Under the pieces are notes generated by a model, which worked only from the letters and a program-made list of their open reading frames with translations, did no database searches and was not told the origin of the DNA. From positions 1 through 41,152 of the forward strand of contig JARBJD010000495.1 in the NCBI GenBank assembly GCA_033064195.1: a stretch of DNA of 41,152 bases. The letters are read 5' to 3'. Of this stretch, positions 21,028-30,066 are shown one piece after another. This DNA is from Blattamonas nauphoetae. Its lineage: Eukaryota > Preaxostyla > Oxymonadida. Position 1 is the stretch's first letter; each line of letters starts with the position of its first letter. Both the position numbers and the translations under genes were made by a program.

Positions 21028-22101
21028 ATGATTGCATTTGACACGACGATTAATACCTCCACAAATTCTTCTTACGTTGGTATGTCTTCCCACTACTTTT
21101 CATCTTTTCCAGACTGTTCTGCTTTCCTGAATTGGGATGAGAAAACACCTGAATCTGAAGATGAACAAGCTGTTGTCTTTCAGTCTCTCGTTGCCACGTT
21201 GAAGTTTCATCCTTCATTTGATGTGTCTCTGGAAGCAAAATCCGTGAAACTTCTCGAATCTGTGAAACTACATTCTCGAGAATCAGCTGATGGTTTTCTC
21301 AACAGTCTTGGGCGAACCACTGATGAATCGTTGGCAGATTTCATAAAGTCCATTGTGGTGCTCATTTCCTCATCCAATCAGGTCATCACCACTGCAGCAA
21401 TGGAGATGCTGGATCATCTGATTCTGAACTGTTCGGAGAATGTCCGACTTGAACTCGTCAAAGCTGATCTGCTCTTTCCAATCATCATCAATCTCAATCC
21501 ACAGTCTCTTTCATTCACAGAAGTCAGCTATATCCACATATATCTCATGAACACAATCACCTATTCTCTCTGGCTCACAACTCAGAATGGACTGAACAAA
21601 CTCGGAGTTGAAGATGACAACGAACAACAAGCTGTTCACGAAACAGTTTTGAAGCAAGGTCTCCTTCCTTTGGAGAAGTATATTTCGCATTTGTGCGTGA
21701 ACCGCTATTCGATTATCGATGGTGAGCAATCTCCCAAATTAATGACTCTTCTTCCTCGACTCCTCCGAATCTGTGCGTATTACCAACCAACAATGGAATT
21801 TGTTTTGAATATGCCAGTCTTTCTCACAATCCCGAGTTGTCTCACATTCTTTGAAAATGAAAACTCAATCTGGAGTTTTCTGGCTTCAATGGTGGATGCC
21901 CAGCAGGAATGGAACGAACAAAGGAGACATGTGGGACAGATGGGGAAGACAGTCCATCGAACGTTGAGAATGGAGGGCATCGAAGATGTGATTGAGGCAA
22001 AGCTGCGAAACCACAAGTTCAGAATGAGTGGAGGATGGATTGTTAAAAAATCGATCGAATGGAACAATCTGCTGGGCATGAACCTCCCGAAACAGGAATA
22101 G
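21028..22101 (+). CDS. LNWD-family alpha-solenoid-like protein
   Basis: 357 codons, intact, ending LPKQE then TAG. Signature CSAFLNWDEKTPESEDEQA, followed by LELVKADLLFPIIINLNPQS, LKQGLLPLEKYISHLCVNR, MPVFLTIPSC, MEGIEDVIEAKLRNH and IEWNNLLGMN. ATG 21028 (MIAFDTTINTS) matches the second ATG of the paralog at 13279; the first is lost by substitution. Candidate 33-nt intron at 21080-21112 (GTATGT...TCCAG). Parts of its second half (YSIIDGEQSP, LPRLLRICAYYQPTME) are nearly identical to 9761, suggesting gene conversion. Same unknown scaffold-like role. Confidence 0.8.
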   Translation: MIAFDTTINTSTNSSYVGMSSHYFSSFPDCSAFLNWDEKTPESEDEQAVVFQSLVATLKFHPSFDVSLEAKSVKLLESVKLHSRESADGFLNSLGRTTDESLADFIKSIVVLISSSNQVITTAAMEMLDHLILNCSENVRLELVKADLLFPIIINLNPQSLSFTEVSYIHIYLMNTITYSLWLTTQNGLNKLGVEDDNEQQAVHETVLKQGLLPLEKYISHLCVNRYSIIDGEQSPKLMTLLPRLLRICAYYQPTMEFVLNMPVFLTIPSCLTFFENENSIWSFLASMVDAQQEWNEQRRHVGQMGKTVHRTLRMEGIEDVIEAKLRNHKFRMSGGWIVKKSIEWNNLLGMNLPKQE

Positions 22102-22131
22102 AAACAGACAGGAACCAGCAAACGTTTCGAC

Positions 22132-22366
22132 CTGTTTCTGACTTCTTTTGGACAACAACCACTGTTTGTGTGTGATCTATGTCGACTCTGGCATCACATC
22201 ATGGTTTGATTTGCGTTAACGATTGGGATTCTCGCTCGCCAGTCTCGCTCGAAGATCGTCACACTCTCCTTCGCCTTCGTTGCCACTCTCGCACTGCTCG
22301 ATTGAGGAAGGCAATACGTCGATGGATGGTGATACTTTGTGGAGATGAGAAGGAAAAAGGAGAAAG
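22132..22366. repeat. Copy of the 235-bp block at 14403-14637
   Basis: Same sequence as the 3' flank of the gene at 13279; it includes the in-frame post-stop segment discussed in the findings. Confidence 0.8.
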
Positions 22367-22760
22367 TGAATGAAATCCACGACTCCCCTCCCACACATCC
22401 CTCCACCTTTCTTCACTACGGTTGACGAAGTTCAGTTTCGCTTTTCGTCGCTCTCACAGACAGCACCCCACCTAACCAACTGTTGTCCACTCACTCTCTG
22501 CTGAAGCCAACCTCAACCGCCCTGGAGTGAATGACGAGATTGCTGTTGGCTGACTCAAGGGGAAGCATCACAAGCGAAAACGGCTGCATGCTGACAGAAC
22601 GCCGATCCAGCCGACCATGCGGCTTGCATTGAAGTCTCCGCAGTGACCACACTTCTGGCCGGATCCACAAGACATCGTCACCTTCCCTGACTCCAAGCAT
22701 CGGTGCTGTCTGGTGACAACAAGGACAGCGGAACAAGAACTAACAGCGGGACCAGACGAT
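22367..22760. repeat. Intergenic dispersed repeat, copy 6 (subfamily b)
   Basis: CACGACTCCCCTCCCACACA, ACGAGATTGCTGTTGGCTGA, CACAAGCGAAAACGGC, then the subfamily-b tail (CTCCGCAGTGACCACACTTC, GACATCGTCACCTTCCCTGA). Confidence 0.7.
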
Positions 22761-22839
22761 GAGAGGGAGAAGAAGAAAATAACAAAGCGACATGAAAGGA
22801 ACTTCCTCACTCGCGATGCCTTTTGTGATGGCCATTTGC

Positions 22840-23838
22840 TATGGGAGTGATGATCTGGGGAATCGCTGTTCTGCTCACTCTCTTCTCAGCTGCATTGTCT
22901 CGTTCGCTGATGGATCTTCGACAGACTCCATCTGATCCATTGAGGTGCTCTTTTCATTTGCCCAACCTGATCGTCCCCAACACAACCATGCTCTCCTCAA
23001 ACACATCACCCAACACCGTCCCGAACACCTTCAACTGAAGCTCGCCGAAGCAGGCCTGATCCCTCGCCTCGTCATCACTCTCAATCGACTGCCTCTCTCG
23101 TTGCCAGACACTCGAGACATCCCACTCCCTCTCGAACCATTTCTGAACTCATTCTCACACCTCAGTCCCATTTTTCTCCTTCGATCACATATTGACCAAC
23201 CAACATCGCCCAAAATGACTCGTTTCATCATTCAAGGATCAACGCACTCACCTTCCAATCACCTGCGACTCGGAAGCCTCGCTGTCTTCATTCAGCCTCA
23301 ACCAGAATCAGGGAAACATCAATTCACCTCGCTTCACCAACCCTGTCGGTGTATCGTCTTCTCTCCCCATCCAGAGATCCAAAATGTGCCGATTTGTCTT
23401 CTTCTTCCCCACCGCGTCAGAATCTACTTTTCAATCCACCAACCCTCTGTTTTTTGTACCCTGCCCATGTGTCTCCCTTTCTCGAGCCATGAATCGACTT
23501 CACAGTCCGACGTGTCGATTCCTGGTGTTTTGTCCCATCCAACCACTTTGTTGCTCGAACAGAACATGAACAATCGTGAACAATGCAAATCGGTGACGAT
23601 CCTTCGACTGGTGAGAATGGAAGACGTGGCGGACACTGTCGAAGGAAGGCTGCTGACCGATCGCAAAGGAGATTGGGGAGGAGGAGTTGTGTCGAACTGG
23701 ATGATGTTGAGGAACTTGGTTGGACTGAACGATGGACAGTTTGGATGGATGACGACAGTGGCGAGTCAAGTTCCAGCGTGGTCGACACCCGCCTCTGATG
23801 GCTTCAGCTGTCTCATCGGTGACGACACGTCTTTGTGA
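22840..23838 (+). pseudogene. Diverged LNWD-subfamily copy (DWGG tail)
   Basis: A frame open from 22945 to a TGA at about 23838 (297 codons). It encodes LKLAEAGLIPRLVITLNRLP, a diverged match to the family's LALVKADLIPQLVITLNPLS. Further on come LSHPTTLLLEQNMNN, RMEDVADTVEGRLLTDRKGD, WMMLRNLVGLNDGQFGWMTT and STPASDGFSCL. The LNWD signature itself is absent and the middle is poorly conserved, so a decayed copy is likelier than a working gene. However, the uninterrupted frame and the close match of its last 80 codons to 32590-32832 leave open that the C-terminal part is expressed. Confidence 0.55.
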
Positions 23839-23855
23839 GCAGATGAAACAACCCT

Positions 23856-23896
23856 CTGGGCATGAACCTTCCAGAACAGGAATTGAAACCGACAGG
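23856..23896 (+). pseudogene. Short LNWD 3' relic
   Basis: Reads as NPLGMNLPEQELKPTG, the family's last residues with the usual stop replaced by a leucine codon (TTG). Only about 13 codons remain, directly after the DWGG-tail copy. Confidence 0.5.
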
Positions 23897-24189
23897 AACC
23901 AGCGGACATATTCATTCCTGGGCCGCCTCTCCGAAGGAGACATCTGGCAGAGCAGGAAAGATTGTTGAGAAAGCCAGCACTTCGATTGAGAATGACGTTT
24001 GACTCGCGCTGTGAGTAAACTTTCAAGAACTGATGATGATCATCTCCCTTCTCGGGACATCTGGAGGTTTCGGAATGACCTTTGTGGATTCTGATCGGAT
24101 GGCTCGAATGGTGGAAGATGCTGTGCCGGGTATTCACTCTCGACCTGATTCTTTTGTCGTTCATCACCATTGTGATGTCAACCTTCATT

Positions 24190-24327
24190 TCTGTCGTTAA
24201 ATGGCTTCTTCTTCCTTCATGGATTCTCTCGATCGAAGGTGACTGTCTTTTTTTTGTTCATTTTCGAAGGGAATTTCATCTCAAACTCGATATTGCACAC
24301 GATTGTTTTCTGACCCATAACGAGCGA
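24190..24327 (+). promoter_or_regulatory. Conserved upstream block with TGACCCATAACGAG motif
   Basis: Same block as before 13279 (TTCATGGATTC, GGGAATTTCATCTCA, CACACGATTGTTTTCTGACC). The motif at 24311-24324 lies 3 nt before ATG 24328. Confidence 0.55.
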
Positions 24328-24735
24328 ATGAACTCCGAATCCAAAGGAATGATTGCAGTTGGCACGACGATTAGCACATCCCCTGGTTCTCTTTGCCCTG
24401 GTATCTCTTTCCTCAACTTTTCATCTTTTCCAGACTGCTGTCCTTTCCTGAATTGGGATGAGAAACAACTTGAATCTGAAGTCGAAAAGGCCGATATCTT
24501 TCGATCTCTTGTTGTGACGGTGATGTCCCAGCCTGCTCTTAATGTCTCTGTGGAAGCGAAAGCGGTGAAATTTCTAGAATCCGTGATTCCGCATGGCAGA
24601 AAGTCAGCCGATGCATTTCTCGGGAACTTTGGGCTAACCACTGATTATTCTCTCGCAAGCTTCACACAATCCATTGGGGTACTCCTTTCGTCAACCAGTC
24701 GTGTTATAGCCACAACAACGATGGAGATGATCAAA

Positions 24736-26187
24736 CAGTCATGGACAAAAGTTCTCGGCAGAGTGCGATCTCTGGAACCGTGAACTCCTCCATGGTGGGA
24801 AATCCTGAACATGCTATCCGACACTTGTGAAGTTAGGTGGTGACTTGAGGTCTTTCTCCTGCTTGTCTACAGTTGACGCGGTGTAAAAGGTTGAATCCCA
24901 ACATGATTCGCATGTCATGTCACTTCACTGTTCTGCCCTAATTTCGTCACATTTCATCATCATCATTCTTTCATCACCTGTCACAAAATAGAAATGGATT
25001 TAGCAAACCGTGGTGCCGCGTTGGCCTTGTATCGAGGGGGTTCGACTCAGGTCTCAATTGCCGAACAGCTCCAAATTCCAAGATCAACTATCCAATCATT
25101 CCTCTCAAAGCATCACAAGGATCCGATATCTGATGAAACCCTCGCCGACCGACCTCGCGCTGGACGTCCAAGAGCAACAACAGAAAAACAAGATCGTCTT
25201 CTTCACAGAACAATCCTGAAAGATGCGTCAATGCAAACTGACGACCTTGCCCAGCACATCTCCGGTGGTGGTTCCATGATGGTCTCGGACCGTACCATCC
25301 GACGACGCGCTGCAGAATGGGGCTTGTATCACAGAGTCCAAAGAAAGACTCCGGCACTGACCAGATCCCACGTTCAAAAAAGGCTGGACTTTGCAAATGC
25401 TCACATTGACTGGTCATTCGATGACTGGAGCAGGGTGCTCTTCTCAGACGAGTCTTCTGTACAATGCGGTTCGAACCACGGCCAGCAGTGGATCTGGAGG
25501 CGAATTGACGAGGCGTGGGCCGATGGGAAGACCCAACCAACAATCAAGGTGGCGACGACCATGAAGTTTTGGTGCAGCATGTCCGCTGCGGGGCCGGGAT
25601 CACTTCATATTATCGAGGAATCGTTGACCAGTGACTCATATTTTAAGATTCTACAACAACATCTGATTGCAGACGGAACTCGATTGTGTGGAAGCGATTT
25701 TCTGTTCCAACAAGACAATCACCCAAGTCACAAAACCGAAAGAATCCAGAGATTTCTAGAAGAGAAGGGGATTCAAGAGTTGCAATGGCCCCCAAACTCT
25801 CCCGATTTCTCACCAATTGAGAATATGTTCTCAGTCCTCAAACGGCTCGTGGCGGAACGGTGCCCTCCCTCTAAAGACGATTTGATCAGGATCACACTCG
25901 AGGAATGGGAGAATCTCGGATCGGACTATACACACGCTCTCGTCTCATCATTACCTGACCGTATGCAAGCAGCGATGACAGCCGGAGGGGGAGCGACCAA
26001 ATACTGAACAACTTCTCTCGGAAAGTTTTGCCCATTTTTCTTTTTTTCACCTCATTTCTTCAAAGGAATCAAAAGAATTTGTGAAATGAGAGAGGAAGCA
26101 TCAAGGAATAGATTGATCATTGGGAGATCAAATAAGTTGGATCATGTCTGGAGATTGGGCTCTGCCGAGAACTTTTGTCCATGACTG
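24736..26187 (+). mobile_element. Complete Tc1-type DD34E transposon, 1,452 bp
   Basis: Perfect 28-bp terminal inverted repeats (24736-24763 and 26160-26187, beginning CAGTCATGGACAAAAGTTCT) flank one transposase gene. The target flanks are AAA on both sides (24733-24735 and 26188-26190), a 3-bp duplication rather than the family's usual TA. The perfect ends and uninterrupted transposase point to a young, possibly active copy. The MITE at 9112-9596 shares the ends. Confidence 0.93.
24994..26007 (+). CDS. Tc1-type (IS630/Tc1/mariner) DDE transposase
   Basis: 337 residues, full length for the family, TGA stop. An N-terminal helix-turn-helix (STQVSIAEQLQIPRSTIQSF, residues 17-36) is followed by the AT-hook-like RAGRPR (55-60) and a second helix-turn-helix (DLAQHISGG...DRTIRRRAAEWG, 84-110). 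The catalytic triad is D152 (LFSDESSV), D241 (FQQDNHPSH) and E276 (FSPIENMFS); 34 residues between the last two give DD34E. Such enzymes cut at the inverted repeats and reinsert the element by cut-and-paste in the nucleus. No intron or frame break is seen. The start is the first ATG, 258 bp inside the left end. Confidence 0.96.
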   Translation: MDLANRGAALALYRGGSTQVSIAEQLQIPRSTIQSFLSKHHKDPISDETLADRPRAGRPRATTEKQDRLLHRTILKDASMQTDDLAQHISGGGSMMVSDRTIRRRAAEWGLYHRVQRKTPALTRSHVQKRLDFANAHIDWSFDDWSRVLFSDESSVQCGSNHGQQWIWRRIDEAWADGKTQPTIKVATTMKFWCSMSAAGPGSLHIIEESLTSDSYFKILQQHLIADGTRLCGSDFLFQQDNHPSHKTERIQRFLEEKGIQELQWPPNSPDFSPIENMFSVLKRLVAERCPPSKDDLIRITLEEWENLGSDYTHALVSSLPDRMQAAMTAGGGATKY

Positions 26188-26876
26188 AAATCTCTGTTCG
26201 TGGACTGTTCGGAGAATGTCCGGCTTACCCTCATCAAAGCTGATATACTCCCTCAAATTGTCATCAATCTCCATCCACAGTCTCTTTCATTTCCAGAAGC
26301 AGTGGATATTCACTCTTATCTCTTGAGAATCATCATGTTCTGTCTCAGGCTCTCAACTCTGGATGGTCTCAGACAACTCGGATTTGAAGATAAGAATAAA
26401 CACCACGCTGTCCACGAGACGATCTTGAAGCAAGTTGTGGCCCCTTCAGAGAAGTATCTCTACCATTTGTGCGTGAACCGATTTTCGATCGTCGACGGAT
26501 ACCAAGCAGCGAATTTTCTGTATATCCTCGCCCATCTCCTCGAAATATGTCCATACAATCAAAGAACAATGAAGTTTGTTCTTCATATGCCAGTCATACT
26601 CACGATCCCAAGTTGTCTCACATTCTTTGACAATCCTCGCTCAATCTGGAATTTTCTGTTGCGTATGACCGATGCCCAGCGGGAATGGAACAAGAAAGGG
26701 GAGGAATTAGACAGATGTGGAAGACAGTGCACCGAGTGTTGAGAACGGAGGGCATCGAAGATGTGATGGAAGAAAAGCTGCGAAACGACCAAAATAGGGA
26801 CTTTGGAAGATATATTGTTACCAACACGATCAAATGGAACAACCTGCTGGGCATAAACCTTCCGGAACAGGAATAG

Positions 26877-27145
26877 AAACAGAAAAGAACCAGCGACCAT
26901 TTCGACCAGTTTCTGGCTTCTTTTGGACAACAAACATTGTTTGTGTGTGATCGTTGTCGACTCTGGCATCGCCTCATGGTTTGGTTTGCCGAAAGTTTGG
27001 GATTCTCTCTCACCAGTCTAACTCGATGGTCGGCACTCTCTCCTTCTCCTTCGCCGCCTATCTCGCACCATCGAAGACTACCCGACAGGAGTGGAAGATG
27101 TGGTACTCCCATTGATGACCGTTCGCGATTCCTGCTCCGTCGCCA
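26877..27145. other. Conserved 3' flank of the split LNWD gene
   Basis: Carries TTTCTGGCTTCTTTTGGACA, the near-palindrome CAAACATTGTTTG, then the shared flank (GGGATTCTCTCTCACCAGTC). It leads into the site of the minisatellite (GATTCCTGCTCCGTCGCC, also present at 15362). Confidence 0.6.
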
Positions 27146-27405
27146 CTCACACCCTCCCACTCCCCTCTGCCTCTCCCTCACCACCCACACCCTCCCACTC
27201 CCCTCTGCCTCTCCCTCACCACCCACACCCTCCCACTCCCCTCTGCCTCTCCCACACCCTCCCACTCACCTCTGCCTCTCCCTCACCACTCACACCCTCC
27301 CACTCCCCTCTGCCTCTCCCTCTCCACCCACACCCTCCCACTCCCCTCTGCCTCTCCCTCACCACCCACACCCTCCCACTCCCCTCTTCCTCTCCCTCAC
27401 CGCCA
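27146..27405. repeat. 38-bp minisatellite, about 7 copies
   Basis: Units of CCTCTGCCTCTCCCTCACCA plus CCCACACCCTCCCACTCC; one unit near 27250 is shortened. The flank shows it occupies the same paralogous position as the single copy in the 2.7-kb units and the 2.5 copies at 8134. Plus-strand frames through it are Pro/Ser/Leu-rich artefacts. Confidence 0.9.
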
Positions 27406-28129
27406 CTCTCGCCCTTTCGAAGTCGATATCTTCACTTCGTTCCAACACACACACTCCATTTCGTTTTCTGAGACGTACCCGGAACCACTTGCTCCAAACC
27501 CTCCAATTCCTTCACGAATCGCTCATCCAATCACATTGAAACCAACACAGACACCTTCTCTCGCTCTCTGGAACTCGGCATGCGATCTCTGGGATCTCCA
27601 CAACATCACTCCCATCACAATCAACAATCGACCCGATATTGTCAATGTTGAGAAAGTCCTTCGCAACAATCGAGTGGAGGACTTTCAGGGAGATCTTGGA
27701 TGGGACGAGCAAGTCGATGATGAAGACAAGAGCGGCAGTTTGGAATGACTGAAGAGTGTTGACGTCGATGGCTTGATCAGGTTTCTGTCCGAACTCCCAA
27801 CACTACAGAAGATCTCGCCATTCTCATCACTCTCCCTCTTCTCACTCGCTGGAGCCATCTTTTCTTTGTCGAACAAGCCAACCATCACCTGATCCTCTTT
27901 TCTCTCTCGTTTACTTGCTCTACTCCAAGGCCGAATGGTGAAGCGAGCTTCTCCTGGCTACACCTGCCACTTCGCTTCACTCTCTCAGTCAACACGAGAT
28001 TCGGGATCGGAATGAATGACATCTTTTCACCCGAAATCGGGCTCATTCCATGTTCATGTGCTCTCCTGGTTGCTCTTGCTTGATTTGACTCTTCGATGGA
28101 AAAGGGCATATTGACTGGAATGAACACAA
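27406..28129. other. Spacer without a recognised gene
   Basis: Short frames on both strands, none family-like. Nothing supported. Confidence 0.4.
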
Positions 28130-28500
28130 ACAAGCAATGCGACGAAAGGGCACGATTCCCCTCCCTTTCATCTCTCTGCCTGACTCCTCGGTGGTAGACA
28201 ATGCTTGGTATCGCTTTTGGTCCTTCTCACCGACGATATCGCAACTGATCACCCGCTGTCCCCTCACTCTTCGCCAAAGCCGACCCCAACGGCACTGGCG
28301 GGGTGGACGAGATTTAACCTGCTTGACTTAAACGAAAGCAGCACAAGCGAATGAATATGTGTGCAGATAGGCCGACAGAATACCGACAAAGCCGATCTCA
28401 CTGCTTGCCACATCGTCTCCGCAGCGACAACGATTTTGGCTGGACACACGTGACATCGTCGCCTTCGCTCGCTCCCTGCGTCGGTGCTGTCTGGTGACTT
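28130..28500. repeat. Intergenic dispersed repeat, copy 7 (subfamily b)
   Basis: CACGATTCCCCTCCCTTTCA, CTGTCCCCTCACTCTTCGCC, GCAGCACAAGCGAATG, then the subfamily-b tail CTTGCCACATCGTCTCCGCA and GACATCGTCGCCTTCGCTCG. Confidence 0.7.
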
Positions 28501-29150
28501 CAAAAACAGTTGGCGACAGTGGAGTCCCTGTCGAGTCAACAGCCGATACCACCACAGAAACAGAAGATGAGAGGGCTGTCGAGAGTGAAGAAACGGGACG
28601 TGTTGATGAGGACGATGGTGGGGGATGTGACGCCGTCAGTTGTTGAGGAAGTGTTGGTGAAGAGGGGATTGGAAGATGGATGGCTGGTTGTGTGGATGTG
28701 TGTTGTTGTGTGGCGATGACGACGCTCAGTCTGATTCTGACACAGTTGAGTGTTTGGCCGTTGATTTGATGTTGCGGGATTATCAGGGTTTCAGAACTCA
28801 CTTTTCATTTGTCTTCGTTTCTCTTCGTCATGTTGTGGTTGTTCTCGTTCTTTCTGGTTTCACAGACTTCTGTGCGAAGTTGGATGGATCTCACCCAATC
28901 CTTCACTTGCTGATGATCAGCAACACTTTGGTTGTTCTTTTGTCTATTCTCGCTCTTCTTGCCATCCGTCCACCAATCCATCCATCGATCGCCGTCATCA
29001 CTGTCTGTCTGTCTTTCTCTTGCCATCACCATTCTCCTCACCATCTCACTTCATCATTCCTGGATTGTCTCGGTCTTTGTTGGTTGAATATTTTTCTTCA
29101 TTTCAAACATCTGGTTCATCTCAAAGTCTTTCTTTCATCATCATTTGTTT
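28501..29150 (+). other. Spacer with weak coding signal
   Basis: Bases 28510-28719 hold a short plus-strand frame (MVGDVTPSVVEEVLVKRGLE). Bases 28676-29182 hold a hydrophobic frame whose composition follows a T/C-rich stretch. Neither recurs in the window. I cannot assign a gene. Confidence 0.35.
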
Positions 29151-29186
29151 TCACCCAGAACGAGTTTCACCAACGAATCTGACAAC

Positions 29187-29692
29187 ATGGGCAATATACT
29201 CAATAAAATTGCCAACTCCTGGAGTCAAGCACGCTCTGCTTTGTCTCCCCCTCGGTTTCCGTTCTCTGTGGATTGCTCACCGTTCCTGAATTGGAATGGG
29301 AATCGATTTGAGACTGCAGTTGAAAAGACGGTTGTTTTTCAGTCTCTTGTTGCCACTGTGAAACTCCAACCTACATTTGATGTCTCTGTGGAACGTAAAG
29401 CTGTTAAATTTCTCGAATCTGTGAATTCAAAGCATCCAGAATTAACTGATGATTTTCTGTGCAACTATGGATGTTCAACTGAGGAATCTTTGGCCAACTT
29501 CGTAGAATCCATTGTGGTACTTCTTTCCTCACCCAGTCAGCCAATCACCAGTGCAGCAATGAAGATGCTCGGAAACCTGATCTTCTCTTGTTCGGCTAAC
29601 GTTAAACTTGCCCTCGTCACAGCTGATCTGATCACTCAAATCATCCTCACTCTCAATCCATTGACTCTTTCTTTCACAGAAGCAGACAATAC
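29187..29692 (+). pseudogene. 5' half of an LNWD-family gene, truncated
   Basis: ATG 29187 (MGNILNKIANSWSQ, an N-terminus unlike the other copies) lies 22 nt after a variant motif TCACCCAGAACGAG (29151-29164). It encodes CSPFLNWNGNRFETAVEK (Asn in place of the signature Asp), LVATVKLQPTFDVSVERKAV, SANVKLALVTADLITQIILT and NPLTLSFTEAD. Homology stops abruptly at about 29692, where the start of a different gene begins. The frame runs on to a stop at 29771 inside the MITE. No 33-nt intron site is present. Confidence 0.75.
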
Positions 29693-29720
29693 TTTCCAAT
29701 TTGTGGCTCCATGTCTGATA

Positions 29721-30065
29721 GACCCTCCACAAAACCGGTTTTATTTATTAAACCGGCTAAAATCAAAATAAGACGTTTCATCCACAATTTCGCCATAATC
29801 TCTTAACACGATACGTAATACACCATTTCAAGAAGAACTAGTGATTTTTCAAAAACCAAGAAGTGACAAAAAGAAGGCATTTTCCCCATTATTTGGACAC
29901 TTTCTCATGTTTTTTTTGCGATTTTGATGATATTCTCTCTTATCAAACTACCGTTCCCATGTTTCTAAGAGTTATTAAAGTACAATTCTTGCATTATATT
30001 GTGAAAAATGACCATATAATGAATAAAACCGGTTTTGTATATTTTAGCCGGTTTTGTGGAGGGAC
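29721..30065. mobile_element. 345-bp MITE with TA target duplication
   Basis: The left end GACCCTCCACAAAACCGG and the right end CCGGTTTTGTGGAGGGAC are inverted repeats with one mismatch, flanked by TA at 29719-29720 and 30066-30067. Inside each end is a palindromic extension (ACCGGTTTTATTTATTAAACCGG on the left; a matching form on the right, starting near 30027). AT-rich core with no transposase. TA flanks suggest mobilisation by a Tc1/mariner enzyme, but the ends differ from both other elements here. Confidence 0.85.
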
Positions 30066-30066
30066 T

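Larger units (their letters stand above)
24328..26876 (+). pseudogene. LNWD-family gene split by a Tc1-type transposon
   Basis: The 5' part (24328-24735) encodes MNSESKGMIAVG..., CPFLNWDEKQLESEVEKA and SVIPHGRKSADAFLGNFG. The 3' part resumes at 26188-26190 with VDCSENVRLTLIKADILPQI and continues through LKQVVAPSEKYLYHLCVNR and MPVILTIPSC. Alignment to paralogs shows that removing the transposon and one AAA restores the family register, so the insertion hit an otherwise near-complete gene. Separately, a 1-base shift near 26700 moves the C-terminus (MWKTVHRVLRTEGIEDVMEE...LPEQE, TAG at 26874-26876) to another frame. Candidate 33-nt intron at 24401-24433. The remaining 5' frame would give a 152-residue truncated product. 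Confidence 0.85.

Noticed and set aside
13279-22101. Alternative genetic code with TAG or TAA as glutamine, as reported for some oxymonads
   Set aside because: Intact frames of 357-364 codons contain many CAA/CAG and no internal TAA or TAG, while family ends coincide with TAG. The standard code fits; the open frame after TAG is reported as a separate puzzle.
24736-26187. TA duplication at the transposon ends
   Set aside because: The base pairs next to both CAG ends are A, not TA, and the paralog alignment supports one AAA in the empty site.
26937-27539. 200-codon plus-strand frame
   Set aside because: Mostly translated minisatellite. Its first 35 codons are the post-stop family segment, reported separately.
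28676-29182. 168-codon hydrophobic frame as a membrane protein
   Set aside because: Hydrophobicity follows a T-rich promoter-like stretch upstream of the gene at 29187, no second copy keeps the frame, and it overlaps the start-site motif.
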